64,000 nt of DNA from Sandaracinaceae bacterium (GCA_020633055.1 JACKEJ010000010.1:372001-436000), one strand, 5' to 3'. Positions 50,757 to 60,061 are shown, numbered from the stretch's first letter. The notes: generated from the sequence alone by a model not told the origin. A program made the numbers and translations.

Positions 50757-52397
50757 TCACACGTCGACCACGACGCGCCCGACGGGGTGCGCCACGCAGG
50801 CCAAGGTGAAGCCGGCCTCGCGATCCGCCTCGCCCAGGCCGATCCCAGGCGGGACGCGCACCTCACCTCGAACCGACACGCGGCACGTCCCGCAGGCCCC
50901 ACTGCGACACGCGAAGGGGATGTCCACGCCAGCGCTCTCGGCAGCGTCCAGGACGGTCATCCCCGCGTCGCACGCGACGTCCCCGGGCGCGTGGGCGCAG
51001 CCTTCGAACGCCACCACGGAGGCAGTCTTTCGCGGGGCGCGCACCACGGGGGCGGCGTCGTGCACCGGCCGCGGCGCGCGCAGCTCGGGGGCCGCCGAGC
51101 TCTCGCCCAGCGGCGCGGGGAGCATGCGTCGGAGCGCGCTGGCGGAGGCGCGCGTCGTGACTTGGCTGGCGCGCTCCGGAGAGGCTCCGAAGCTCTCGGC
51201 CGCGTAGTGCTCCATGGGAAATCCGGCTGCCTCCACGGAGGCGCGCACCGCCCTCATGAAGGGCTCGGGGCCGCACAGGAAGATGTGCCGCTGCTGCCAG
51301 TCGGGGGCAACGCGCGCGAGCAGGGCCGCGTCCACGCGCCCGCGGAGCCCCTCGTGCCCCGGGGGAAGGTCGCGCGTGAGCGTCACGGCCAGGCGGAACG
51401 ACGCGTGGCGGCGCTCCAGCAGCTGGAGCTCGTCGTGAAAGATCACGTCCGAGAGCGAGCGCGCGCTGTGGACGAATACCACGTCGCGTGGGTCGCCCCG
51501 GTCGTGCAGCCAGCGGGCCATGGACATCACGGGCGTGATACCGCTACCCGCCGAGATCATCAGGAAGCGCTCGGCGTTGGTGTTGGCGCACGTGAAGTGC
51601 CCCGCGCAGCCCGTGACCAGCAAGCGCCCGCCGACGTGCATGTGATCGCACAGCCAGTTGGACACCACCCCCCCGGGCACGCGCTTGACGGTGAGCTCCA
51701 GAACGTCCGGACGGCTGGGGCTCGAGGCGATGGTGTAGGAGCGTCGCGCGACCTGCCCGTCGATGTCGAGCTCCAGGCAGAGGAACTGCCCGGGCGCGTA
51801 GCGGAAGTGCAGCGGCTCCTCCGGGGCGAACCGGAACGTCGTGCAGTCCGCCGTCTCGCGGAGCGTCTGGACGCAGCGGACATGGATGCGCTCCCCCCCC
51901 CACACGCGCGTGTCCAGCGCCCCCTCCTCGGCGTCTGACGCGCTCCGCGCCGCCTCGGCCTCCGAGGGCAAGAACTCCTCGCCGAGCGCGTCGAGCACCG
52001 CCAACGCGGCGCGCTCGCGCTTGGACACACGCCCGACACCCAGCACCCCCCCTGAAGCGCGCGCGAGCGACCACCCGAGGCGCGCGAAGTCCGCGCGCGC
52101 CCCAACGCGCTGGTCCGCCGGGAGTTCCGTCGCGAGCGCGGCATAGCGTCCCCGCAGCGCGCGCAGGCTACCGTCGAACGTGCCGCGCCGATGCTGTCCC
52201 CAGAGGGTCGAGTAGCGTCCGTCGACGGCCTCCATGAGCGCGCTCACGGCCGGGCTCTGACACCAGCGTCGGTTCTCGCTCAGCTTCTGGAACACCTCGA
52301 CCTCGTGGGCGTCGATCTCGTCGTCGGCGCCTGCGACGAAGAGCAGGATGGCGAAGGGCAGATCGGCGGCGGGGGGGCGGGGTACTTGCTTGGCCAT
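50757..52397 (-). CDS. TerB-like - ferredoxin/FAD reductase - 2Fe-2S ferredoxin fusion
   Basis: 546 residues from ATG 52397. Residues about 8-150 resemble TerB (ADLPFAILLFVAGADDEIDAHEVEVFQKLSENR). The FAD domain has RSYTIASSPSRP, and the NAD(P) domain has SAGSGITPVMSMARWL and FLCGPEPFM, as in Hmp/PaaE-type reductases. The C-terminal plant-type ferredoxin carries CRSGACGTCRV plus a later Cys (TLACVAHPVG) for the 2Fe-2S cluster. Electrons would flow NAD(P)H to FAD to 2Fe-2S and on to a partner, plausibly the polyferredoxin 120 bases downstream or the divergent molybdoenzyme. The TerB-like part is unusual in this family. Confidence 0.92.
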   Translation of the reverse strand: MAKQVPRPPAADLPFAILLFVAGADDEIDAHEVEVFQKLSENRRWCQSPAVSALMEAVDGRYSTLWGQHRRGTFDGSLRALRGRYAALATELPADQRVGARADFARLGWSLARASGGVLGVGRVSKRERAALAVLDALGEEFLPSEAEAARSASDAEEGALDTRVWGGERIHVRCVQTLRETADCTTFRFAPEEPLHFRYAPGQFLCLELDIDGQVARRSYTIASSPSRPDVLELTVKRVPGGVVSNWLCDHMHVGGRLLVTGCAGHFTCANTNAERFLMISAGSGITPVMSMARWLHDRGDPRDVVFVHSARSLSDVIFHDELQLLERRHASFRLAVTLTRDLPPGHEGLRGRVDAALLARVAPDWQQRHIFLCGPEPFMRAVRASVEAAGFPMEHYAAESFGASPERASQVTTRASASALRRMLPAPLGESSAAPELRAPRPVHDAAPVVRAPRKTASVVAFEGCAHAPGDVACDAGMTVLDAAESAGVDIPFACRSGACGTCRVSVRGEVRVPPGIGLGEADREAGFTLACVAHPVGRVVVDV

Positions 52398-52466
52398 CGA
52401 CTCCCCCGAGGTATCACGCGGGTGCTTCGTGACCAAGCCAAAGTCCCTGGGTGGTACGCTGCGCGC

Positions 52467-54641
52467 GTGCCGGTCCACTACACCACCTGCAACATCTGCG
52501 AGGCCACATGCGGCCTGGCCGTTCACGTCGAGCGCGGCCGCATCGCCCGCATCGAACCCGACCGCGACCACGTCGCCAGTCGCGGCTACGCGTGCGTGAA
52601 GGGCCTCGCGATGCGCGAGGTCCAGCACTCCCCCGACCGCTTGGTGTATCCGCAGAAGCGTGTGGGCGCCGAATTCGTGCGCATCTCCTGGGAGCAGGCG
52701 CTACGCGAGATCGGGGACAAGGCGCGGGCCCTGCGAGAAGCGCACGGAGCCGACGCCCTCAGCGTGTACCTGGGCAACCCGATCAGCTTCAGCTTCCTGG
52801 CGCCCATGCTCGCGGCCGGCTTCGCGCAGGGGCTCGGCACCAAGAACTTCTTCCAGACGGGCTCTCAGGACTGCAACAACAAGTTCGTCGTGGCGCAGCG
52901 CATGTACGGCTTCCCGTTCGTGCAGCCCTACCCGGACGTGGACCGCACCTCGCTACTCGTCTGCGTCGGGTCCAATCCGGTCGTCAGCCGCATGAGCTTC
53001 ATCCACCTGCCGGACCCCGTACGCCGGCTGGAGGCGATCGTGCGCCGTGGTGGGCGCGTGGTCTTCGTCAACCCGCGTCGGACCGAGAGCGCGCGGCAGC
53101 TCGGCGAGCAGGTCTTCATCCGCCCCGACACCGACGTGTTCTTCTACCTCTCGTTCCTGCACGAGGTCCTGCAGCACGGCGTGGACCGTACCCATGTGGA
53201 GCGCCACATGAGCGGCTTCGCGACGCTCGAGCCGCTCGCGCGCGCGTGGCCTCCGGAGAAAACGGCCCAGGTGACCGGCATCGCCCCTGACGTCCTACGC
53301 GAGCTGGTGCGCGCCTACCTCGCGGCGGACGGAGCCGCGCTGTTCTGCTCCACGGGCGTGAACCAGGGCAGCCACGGCACGCTCGCCTTCTGGTTGCAGG
53401 AGGTCATCAACGCCATCACCGGGAACCTCGATCGCGCGGGCGGCACGCTGGTGGGGCAGCCGATCGTGCCGGACCTCATGCGCACGCTGCGCAAGGCCGG
53501 AAACACCATGCGCCCGGACCGCAGCCGCGTGGGGGACCTCCCGTCGTGCGTGGACAGCTTCCCGGCGGGCATCATGGCCGACGAGATCCTCACGCCCGGC
53601 CCCGGCCAGGTGCGCGGTCTGTTCGTACTGTCCGGCAACCCCGTGCTGTCGGTACCCAACGCGGGGGGTCGCCTCACGCGCGCCCTGAGAGAGCTGGAGC
53701 TGCTGGTGACGGTCGACATCTTCCGCACCGAGACCGGGCAGCTGGCGCACTACGTGCTACCTGGCACGACGGCCTTGCAGCGCCCCAACATCCCGTTCGT
53801 GTTCCAGTCGTTCATGGGCGCGTCCCCCACCCCCTTCATGCAGTACAGCGAGCGCGTACTGCCGCCCGAGGGCGAGCAGCGCGACGAGGTGGACATCCTC
53901 TTGCAGCTCGCCCACGCATGCGACGCGCCGCTGTTCGGCTCGCGCGGCCTCGCGACGGTCCTGCGCACGTGGCAGCAGCTTGGGCGCGTGCCTGGCTTTG
54001 GCGCGACGGTCGGCCTCACCCACGAGCGCCTGCTGGACGTGGTGCTGCGAGCCACGCGACAGGGGTCGCGACGGAGCCATCGGGCCACACCGCACGGCGT
54101 GCTGCGCCCACCCCACGCTGGCGGCACCTTCCTCGGCACACGCGTGGTCACGGACGATGGTCGCGTGCAGCTGGCCCCACGGGACCTCGTGGCCCTGGCG
54201 CGCGAGCTGCCCGACGCGTACGAGCGCGAGCTGACGCAACGCACACGGCTCAAGCTGATCAGCAAGCGCGAGCCCCTCAGCCACAACAGCTGGATGCACA
54301 ACGTCCCGCGCTTCGTGCGTGGAAGGCACACGACCAACTACGTCTACATGCACCCCGAGGACGCACTCGCGGCCGGACTGCGCGACGGGGACATGGCCAT
54401 GGTGCGTAGTGAGGTGGGCAGCATCGCGCTGCCAGTCGCCATCACGGAGGACATGATGCCGGGCGCCGTCGCGCTGCCGCACGGCTGGGGCCATCAGGAC
54501 GCCGACGGACTGCGCGTGGCCTCGGCCACGAATGGGCAGAACGTGAACTTGCTGGCGCGCACGGGCCCCGATGCGCTGGAGCCGCTGTCCGGCATGGCAC
54601 AGCTGAACGGCATCGTGGTCGAGATCGTGAGCGCGCCGTGA
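52467..54641 (+). CDS. Molybdopterin-dependent oxidoreductase (DMSO reductase superfamily)
   Basis: 724 residues from GTG 52467. The N-terminal 4Fe-4S motif is C-x2-C-x3-C (CNICEATC, about 7-14) with a fourth Cys in GYACVKG. Then QDCNNKFVVAQRMYGFP near 130, where the Mo ligand would be expected (Cys in QDCNN), and the cofactor-binding C-terminal domain (NYVYMHPEDALAAGLRDGDMAMVRSEVG). No Tat signal, so it is cytoplasmic. It belongs to the formate dehydrogenase/nitrate reductase-like group. The 69-base divergent gap from the ferredoxin reductase gene suggests shared control. Its substrate is unknown. Confidence 0.93.
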   Translation: MPVHYTTCNICEATCGLAVHVERGRIARIEPDRDHVASRGYACVKGLAMREVQHSPDRLVYPQKRVGAEFVRISWEQALREIGDKARALREAHGADALSVYLGNPISFSFLAPMLAAGFAQGLGTKNFFQTGSQDCNNKFVVAQRMYGFPFVQPYPDVDRTSLLVCVGSNPVVSRMSFIHLPDPVRRLEAIVRRGGRVVFVNPRRTESARQLGEQVFIRPDTDVFFYLSFLHEVLQHGVDRTHVERHMSGFATLEPLARAWPPEKTAQVTGIAPDVLRELVRAYLAADGAALFCSTGVNQGSHGTLAFWLQEVINAITGNLDRAGGTLVGQPIVPDLMRTLRKAGNTMRPDRSRVGDLPSCVDSFPAGIMADEILTPGPGQVRGLFVLSGNPVLSVPNAGGRLTRALRELELLVTVDIFRTETGQLAHYVLPGTTALQRPNIPFVFQSFMGASPTPFMQYSERVLPPEGEQRDEVDILLQLAHACDAPLFGSRGLATVLRTWQQLGRVPGFGATVGLTHERLLDVVLRATRQGSRRSHRATPHGVLRPPHAGGTFLGTRVVTDDGRVQLAPRDLVALARELPDAYERELTQRTRLKLISKREPLSHNSWMHNVPRFVRGRHTTNYVYMHPEDALAAGLRDGDMAMVRSEVGSIALPVAITEDMMPGAVALPHGWGHQDADGLRVASATNGQNVNLLARTGPDALEPLSGMAQLNGIVVEIVSAP

Positions 54642-54693
54642 GCCTCGCGAGCGCAACCACCAGCCCCTCAGCCGCACGTCTCCAGAGAACAGC

Positions 54694-55638
54694 ATGAGCC
54701 CGACACTCCGCGCCCCATTCCAGCAGCTGCGCTTCTCCGAGCTCCCGGAGCGCCCTCGCCTCCCCCACCCCTACGCCAGCACGCCGGCGCGCGAGCTGCA
54801 GCTGGAGACACGCGCGTTCGGTCCCGTGCGGGTACACTGCCGCGTCACGGGCGAGGGACCGCCGCTGTTGCTGGTGCACGGCCTGATGACCTCGAGCTAC
54901 TCGTTTCGGTATGTGCTCGAGCCACTCGGACGGCACTTCACCGTATACGTGCCAGACCTCCCCGGCAGCGGGCGCAGCGCCATGCCAGACCGCTCCTATC
55001 ACCCGGAGCGCTACGTGGAGTTCCTGTCCGAGCTGATCGACGCGCTCGACATCCGAGGCTGCGCCGCGGTGGGGAACTCGCTGGGCGGCTACCTGGGGAT
55101 GCGGTTGGCCCTGCACGACGCCGCCGCGCTGTCGCGACTGGTGAACCTGCATTCGCCGGGCATCCCCCTGCCGCGCCTGCACCTGCTGCGTGCGGCCCTC
55201 GGGCTCCCGCTGAGCGAAGCCGTGCTGCAGCGCGCCATCGCCCTGCATCCCGAGCTCTGGGTACAGCGCAACGTGCACTACTTCGACGAGACCTTGAAGT
55301 CGCGCGAAGAGACCCGCGAGTACGCCGCGCCGCTGCGGACGTTCGAGGGGCGCCACGCGTTCTTCCGCATCCTGCGCGAGACCCTCGACGTGGACGAGAT
55401 GGCCCGCTTCACAGGCGAGCTCGAGACGCGTCGTGCGCGAGGCGAGCGCTTTCCGATCCCGCTCCAGCTCATGTACGCGCCGCGCGATCCGATGGTGCCA
55501 CCCCGCGTGGGCGACCGGCTGCGGGCGCTCCTGCCGGGAGCGGAATTCGTCGCGCTGACGCGAGGCTCGCACTTCGCCCACGTCGACGCGCCGGACGCTT
55601 TCTTGGACGCGGCGCTCCCGTTCCTCACGCGCGCGTAG
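54694..55638 (+). CDS. Alpha/beta hydrolase
   Basis: 314 residues. LLLVHGLMTSSYSFRYVLEPL is the oxyanion region, GNSLGGYLGMRLAL the nucleophile elbow, PRDPMVPPRVGDRL holds the Asp, and SHFAHVDAPDAFL the catalytic His. The full triad is present. It lies 52 bases after the molybdoenzyme gene on the same strand, so co-transcription is possible. The cap region is helical and typical of epoxide-hydrolase or haloalkane-dehalogenase-like members. Substrate unknown. Confidence 0.9.
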   Translation: MSPTLRAPFQQLRFSELPERPRLPHPYASTPARELQLETRAFGPVRVHCRVTGEGPPLLLVHGLMTSSYSFRYVLEPLGRHFTVYVPDLPGSGRSAMPDRSYHPERYVEFLSELIDALDIRGCAAVGNSLGGYLGMRLALHDAAALSRLVNLHSPGIPLPRLHLLRAALGLPLSEAVLQRAIALHPELWVQRNVHYFDETLKSREETREYAAPLRTFEGRHAFFRILRETLDVDEMARFTGELETRRARGERFPIPLQLMYAPRDPMVPPRVGDRLRALLPGAEFVALTRGSHFAHVDAPDAFLDAALPFLTRA

Positions 55639-55735
55639 TGGCGCGGACCCGCCGTGGGCGCGCCCGTGGGTGCCAGCGCCCACACCCATGGCGGCAGCGG
55701 ATCGGTGCCTACCCGCGTTCGGTGATTGTGTTCTG

Positions 55736-55771
55736 GCCGGAATTCCGGCAATTCCCTCTCCAAGGAATTCC
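55736..55771 (+). promoter_or_regulatory. Clustered GGAATTCC palindromes before a lipoprotein gene
   Basis: GCCGGAATTCCGGC (55736-55749) is a perfect 14-base palindrome. Half of it recurs as CAATTCCC just after, and GGAATTCC returns at 55764-55771, overlapping the ribosome-binding site AAGGA and ending one base before the ATG. Such spacing could let a regulator or an mRNA hairpin block translation. Confidence 0.35.
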
Positions 55772-55772
55772 C

Positions 55773-56102
55773 ATGCGACACCACAGCACTTTCTCTGCCC
55801 TCGCGACTCTGCTTCTCTCCGCCGCAGCGACGGTCTCCATCGGCTGCAGCGACACGGGCGAAGGCGCGCCTGACATCATGTTCGAAGACCGCGACGCGGG
55901 GAACGACAGCTGCACGAACTCGACGATCACGTGCAACGACCTGTCACGACAGCCCTACCAGGTATGCATGACCGAGGACAACGCCACTTGCTATCTCCGC
56001 CGCAACGGCGTGCGCTACGACTGCGCCGAGTGCGGCACCGTCGGTGGCTGCTTCGAGGCGAGTGAGCGGCTCGTCGCCGAGCAGTGTCCGGCCAGCCCCT
56101 GA
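55773..56102 (+). CDS. Small Cys-rich lipoprotein
   Basis: 109 residues, ribosome-binding site AAGGA 6 bases upstream. Signal peptide with VSIGC lipobox (Cys25). The mature region has eight Cys (SCTNSTITCNDL, VCMTEDNATCYL, DCAECGTVGGCF, QCPASP), a pattern suggesting several disulfides in the periplasm or outside. No known family. The stop precedes the msrA start by 17 bases, so the two may share a transcript. Confidence 0.82.
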   Translation: MRHHSTFSALATLLLSAAATVSIGCSDTGEGAPDIMFEDRDAGNDSCTNSTITCNDLSRQPYQVCMTEDNATCYLRRNGVRYDCAECGTVGGCFEASERLVAEQCPASP

Positions 56103-56119
56103 GCGCCTACACTCCGGTC

Positions 56120-56770
56120 ATGTTCTTCGGTCACAAGAAGCTCACCCTCCCGAGCCCGGACGAGGCCCTGCCTGGCAGGACCACCCCGATGATCGTTCCG
56201 CAGGAGCACTTCGTGCTCGCAGGAGCGCCACTGGTGGCCCCTTTCCCGGAGGGCAGCGCGCGAGCGCTCTTCGGCCTGGGCTGCTTCTGGGGCGCCGAGC
56301 GGAAGTTCTGGCAGACGGACGGGGTGGTCAGCACCGCGGTGGGCTACGCGGCCGGGCACACGCCCAACCCCACGTACGACGAGGTCTGCTCTGGACAGAC
56401 AGGCCACAACGAGGTGGTGCTGGTGGTCTTCGACCCGGCCCGCGTGTCGTACGACACCCTGCTGAAGGTCTTCTGGGAGAGCCATGACCCCACCCAGGGC
56501 ATGCGACAGGGCAACGACCGCGGCACCCAGTATCGCTCGGGTATCTACACCTACGACGAGGCGCAGCACCGCGCCGCGCTCGCCTCACGAGACGCGTTCG
56601 CGCCGCGTCTGGCTGCTGCGGGGTACGGGCCCATCACCACCGAGATCCTCGACGCCCCGCCCTTCTACTACGCCGAGTCCTACCATCAGCAGTACCTCGG
56701 CAAGAACCCAGGGGGCTACTGCGGTCTCGGTGGCACGGGGGTCTCCTGCCCTGTGGGCCCCACGGTCTAG
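56120..56770 (+). CDS. msrA: Peptide-methionine (S)-S-oxide reductase
   Basis: 216 residues, the long form typified by E. coli MsrA. The active site is GCFWGAE (54-60, Cys55). Also seen are VGYAAGHTPNPTYDEVCSGQTGHNEVVLVVFDP, the substrate-pocket YHQQYL and a C-terminal resolving Cys region (GYCGLGGTGVSCPV). It repairs methionine-S-sulfoxide in proteins using thioredoxin. ATG 56120 is preferred over the upstream in-frame ATG 56084, which would overlap the lipoprotein gene. Confidence 0.95.
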   Translation: MFFGHKKLTLPSPDEALPGRTTPMIVPQEHFVLAGAPLVAPFPEGSARALFGLGCFWGAERKFWQTDGVVSTAVGYAAGHTPNPTYDEVCSGQTGHNEVVLVVFDPARVSYDTLLKVFWESHDPTQGMRQGNDRGTQYRSGIYTYDEAQHRAALASRDAFAPRLAAAGYGPITTEILDAPPFYYAESYHQQYLGKNPGGYCGLGGTGVSCPVGPTV

Positions 56771-56822
56771 CCATCGGACCGGCCCCCGCTCGCTCTCCAC
56801 TTGCAACCCGGAAAGCCGTCTC

Positions 56823-57506
56823 ATGTCACTTCGCGAATCCGCTCTGCGCCTTCACGCCTCGCGTCACAGCGCGCCTCTCCTCGGCCTCCTCACCACCGTC
56901 GTGCTGCTCCTGGGCACCTCCCAGGCCCACGCGCAGTCGCCCGTGCAGCTGGTCGGCGACGGGCGCGGCGTCACCACGTCCGGCCCCACCGAGGCGATTC
57001 GCCTCAACGCCTACGGCGTCCTCCGCGGCGGCGGAAGTTGGCGCGTGCGTGGTGACGGCGGCAGCGCGTCGGACGACGCCGGCGTCGGCGGCGGCCTCGG
57101 GCTGCGCGTGGAGATCCCCCTGCATGAGTACTTCGTGCTGGGGCCCATGGTGGACTTCCACGTCCTCACGCTGGACCCGCTGCTGATTGGCGATCGGTTT
57201 CGCATCAACACGCTCACGTTCGGGGTGTGGTCCAAGGGTCGCTACCTGTTCGACCTCTCGGGCCACCCGTTCGAGGTCTACGTCTCGGTGCCCATGGGGC
57301 TCAGCCTCTACTTCGCGGACCAGCCCGGCTGGGACACGCAGGTGGGCGTCAGCGTCGGCCTGCTGCTGGGTGCACAGCTGTTCATCAACGAGCGCTTCGG
57401 GTTCTTGCTGGAGAACGGTTTTCGTCGCGACGGGTTCCGCGAGGATGGTCTCAAGTACCGCACCCTGCAGTTCGTCATGAACGCGGGTATCTCGATTGCG
57501 TTCTGA
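56823..57506 (+). CDS. Outer-membrane beta-barrel-like protein
   Basis: 227 residues. Cleavable signal peptide with hydrophobic core LLGLLTTVVLLLG and AHAQ/S cleavage near 38. The mature region alternates polar and hydrophobic residues in strands with Gly/Asp turns (LGLRVEIPLHEYFVLGPMVDFHVL, VGVSVGLLLGAQLFINERFGFLLENGF) and ends in an aromatic Phe (ISIAF), the C-terminal outer-membrane insertion signal. Eight to ten strands are likely. Specific function unknown. Confidence 0.85.
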   Translation: MSLRESALRLHASRHSAPLLGLLTTVVLLLGTSQAHAQSPVQLVGDGRGVTTSGPTEAIRLNAYGVLRGGGSWRVRGDGGSASDDAGVGGGLGLRVEIPLHEYFVLGPMVDFHVLTLDPLLIGDRFRINTLTFGVWSKGRYLFDLSGHPFEVYVSVPMGLSLYFADQPGWDTQVGVSVGLLLGAQLFINERFGFLLENGFRRDGFREDGLKYRTLQFVMNAGISIAF

Positions 57507-57566
57507 GGCTCCGCGCCCGAGCTCGGGGCACGCCCTGGGCGTGGGTGCGGACGGCGGGGTGAGCGC

Positions 57567-58385
57567 ATGAGCTACCCCGCATGGCTGGCTGGCATCTCGC
57601 TGGCGTTCGCCCTGCTCGAGCGGGCCCGCCCCCGCTACTCCGCGCAGCGCGTCTTGCGCCGGGGCGTCGTCCGCGACCTGCTCTACGTGGTTTGGAACGG
57701 GCACTTCTTGGCGGTGGTGCTCGCGCTGGCGGCAAACCCCCTCGCGGGCGTCGTCGATCGGCTGGCGTCCGACCACCTGGGCATGGACCTGCACCGCGCC
57801 GTCGCGGCGGGCTGGGCCCCCGCGCTCCAGTTCGGCGTGGGCCTCGTCGCGATGGACTTCGCTCAGTGGTGCATCCACAACCTGCTGCACCGCGTCCCGC
57901 TGCTGTGGCGCTTCCACAAGGTGCACCACGCCATCGTGGAGCTCGACTGGCTGGGCAACCTGCGCTTCCACTGGTTCGAGATCGTGGTGTACCGGACGCT
58001 CCAGTACCTGCCGCTCGCGTTCTTCGGCTTCTCCGCCGAGGTGCGCTTCGCGCTGGCCGTGTTCAACACCGCGGTGGGGCACTTCACGCACGCCAACCTG
58101 CGCGCACCCATCGGGCCGCTCGGCTATGTGCTGAACCACCCGGCCATGCACGCCTGGCACCACGTGCACCCCGACGCTGGCCCCGTGAACAAGAACTTCG
58201 GGATCACGCTGTCGGTCTGGGACTGGCTGTTCGGCACGGCCTACGTGCCCCACGAGCCCCCGGCCCGGCTGGGCTTCGAGGGCATCGAGACCTTCCCCGA
58301 GACCTTCCCCGGGCAGCTGCTGTATCCGCTGCCCGTGGAGGCCAAGCTGCGTCAGTTGACCGAGCGGGCGCGGTCGCCCCAGTAG
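57567..58385 (+). CDS. Sterol desaturase / fatty acid hydroxylase family membrane enzyme
   Basis: 272 residues with about four membrane segments. The di-iron His boxes are HNLLH (104-108), HKVHH (117-121), HFTHAN (172-177) and HAWHH (195-199): the FA_hydroxylase arrangement HxxxH / HxxHH / HxxHH. It uses O2 to hydroxylate or desaturate a lipid in the membrane; sterols, carotenoids or fatty acids are possible. The last 34 bases overlap the 3' end of the convergent acyl-CoA ligase gene. Confidence 0.9.
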   Translation: MSYPAWLAGISLAFALLERARPRYSAQRVLRRGVVRDLLYVVWNGHFLAVVLALAANPLAGVVDRLASDHLGMDLHRAVAAGWAPALQFGVGLVAMDFAQWCIHNLLHRVPLLWRFHKVHHAIVELDWLGNLRFHWFEIVVYRTLQYLPLAFFGFSAEVRFALAVFNTAVGHFTHANLRAPIGPLGYVLNHPAMHAWHHVHPDAGPVNKNFGITLSVWDWLFGTAYVPHEPPARLGFEGIETFPETFPGQLLYPLPVEAKLRQLTERARSPQ

Positions 58386-59938
58386 GTCGCGCGCAGCGCC
58401 TTCTTGTCGGGCTTGCCCACGGCCGAGAGGGGGATCTTGTCCACGAAGTCGACCGACTTCGGCGTCTGGACCGAGCCCTTGGCCTCCTTCACGCGCTCCT
58501 TGAGCTCCATGGCGAGCTCCTGCGTGCCCTCGACGCCGGGCTTGAGCACGACGACGGCCTTCACGGCCTCGCCCCAGCGCTCGTCGGGCACGCCGATGAC
58601 CGACACCATGGCCACGCTCGGGTGCGCGGAGATGACGTCCTCCAGCTCACGCGGGAACACGTTGAACCCGCCGGTGACGATCATGTCCTTCTTGCGGTCC
58701 ACGATGTAGAGGAACCCGTCCTCGTCCAGGCGACCGACGTCGCCCGTGTGCAGCCAGCCGCCCGAGAACGCCTTGGCCGTCTCCTCCGGGAGCTCGTGGT
58801 AGCCCTTCATGACCAGCGGGCCGCGCACGCAGATCTCGCCCGCCTCGCCGGCCGGCACGGGCTTGTCCTCGTCGTCGAGCAGGGCCATGTGCACCCAGGG
58901 GGCGGGCCGACCGCAGGACGAGAAGCGCTCGGGCTTGCTCAGGTCGTGCTCCTTCTTCTTCATGTGCGTCAGCACCATGGGCGCCTCGGACTGCCCGAAG
59001 AACTGGAAGAAGATCTGGCCCCACTGCTCCACACCTTGCTGCAGGCGCGCGGGCGACATGGGCGAGGCGCCATAGAACAGCGTCTCGAGCGACGAGATGT
59101 CGGCCGTCTTCGCGCGCGGATGGTCGAGCAGCGCGTAGACCATGACCGGTACCAGGAACGTGGTGGTGATGCGGTGCTTCTCGACGGTGTCGAAGAAGAT
59201 GTCCGGCGTGAAGCCCTTGGTGGCGTAGAGCGCGCCGCCGCGCTGCAGCGTGGGCACGAACACCGCGGCCGCCGCGTGCGAGAGGGGCGTGGCGACGAGG
59301 AAGCGGATCTCCTCGGGCCACTCCCACTCGGCCATCTGCACCATGGTCATGTACGCACCCGAGCGGTACGGCTGCAGCACGCCCTTGGGGCGCCCCGTGG
59401 TGCCGCCCGTGAACACGATGGTGTTGAGGTCCTCGGCGGTGATGTCCGCGGCCACGAGCGGCTTGGGCTCGAAGGTCGCCGCCAGCGCGCAGTAGTCCTC
59501 GCCCACCTCGGTGGGGCCGAAGGCCAGCAGGTTCTTCAACGTGGGCACGCGCTCCTTGAGCGCCTTGGCCAGCCCATCGAACGCGGTGGGGTCGTAGATG
59601 AGCGTCTCGATGCCCGCGTTCTCGATGACGTAGGCGTGGTCGTCGAGCGAGCCGAGCGGATGCAGGGCGGTGGCGCACACGCCCGCGATGGAGCCGGCCG
59701 CGATGTTGTGCAGCACCTCGGGACGGTTGGCCGAGATGATGGCCGTGCGCGAGCCCTTGCCGATGCCCTTGCTGTTCAGCGCCTGGATCAGCTGGCTGGT
59801 CTTCTCACGCACCTCCCGATACGTCTGCATCTCGTCGCCGAGGTACAGGCAGGGGCGGTCGTGGTAGCGGTTGAGCCCGTCGATGATGAGGTGGGGCATC
59901 AACGTCGGCTCGAAGAGGTGGTTCGCGCTCATGGTCAT
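58352..59938 (-). CDS. Fatty-acyl-CoA synthetase (AMP-binding, FadD-like)
   Basis: 528 residues from ATG 59938; ATG 59932, preceded by AGGA, is equally plausible. ATP loop FTGGTTGRPKG (about 176-186), adenylation motif FFQFFGQSEAP, GWLHTGDVGRLDEDGFLYIVDRKKDMI hinge, NVFPRELEDVI and the catalytic Lys in PLSAVGKPDKKAL. It activates a carboxylic acid to the acyl-CoA; medium- or long-chain acids are most likely. The 3' end overlaps the hydroxylase gene tail to tail, which may make the two mRNAs mutually antisense at their ends. Confidence 0.93.
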   Translation of the reverse strand: MTMSANHLFEPTLMPHLIIDGLNRYHDRPCLYLGDEMQTYREVREKTSQLIQALNSKGIGKGSRTAIISANRPEVLHNIAAGSIAGVCATALHPLGSLDDHAYVIENAGIETLIYDPTAFDGLAKALKERVPTLKNLLAFGPTEVGEDYCALAATFEPKPLVAADITAEDLNTIVFTGGTTGRPKGVLQPYRSGAYMTMVQMAEWEWPEEIRFLVATPLSHAAAAVFVPTLQRGGALYATKGFTPDIFFDTVEKHRITTTFLVPVMVYALLDHPRAKTADISSLETLFYGASPMSPARLQQGVEQWGQIFFQFFGQSEAPMVLTHMKKKEHDLSKPERFSSCGRPAPWVHMALLDDEDKPVPAGEAGEICVRGPLVMKGYHELPEETAKAFSGGWLHTGDVGRLDEDGFLYIVDRKKDMIVTGGFNVFPRELEDVISAHPSVAMVSVIGVPDERWGEAVKAVVVLKPGVEGTQELAMELKERVKEAKGSVQTPKSVDFVDKIPLSAVGKPDKKALRATYWGDRARSVN

Positions 59939-60061
59939 CCTGGGGACGCACCATAGCCCGGAATCGCCCTTTGTGGAGGCGCGGAACCGAAAAAATAGAA
60001 CTTGTTACAGCGGGCGCACGGAACGGAAGGGCCGCATCACACCGGCGCCGGTGCGCGACCG

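Noticed and set aside
57581..59956. 791-codon plus-strand frame crossing the hydroxylase and acyl-CoA ligase genes
   Set aside because: It is out of frame with the hydroxylase His boxes and antisense to the ligase motifs, with biased composition.
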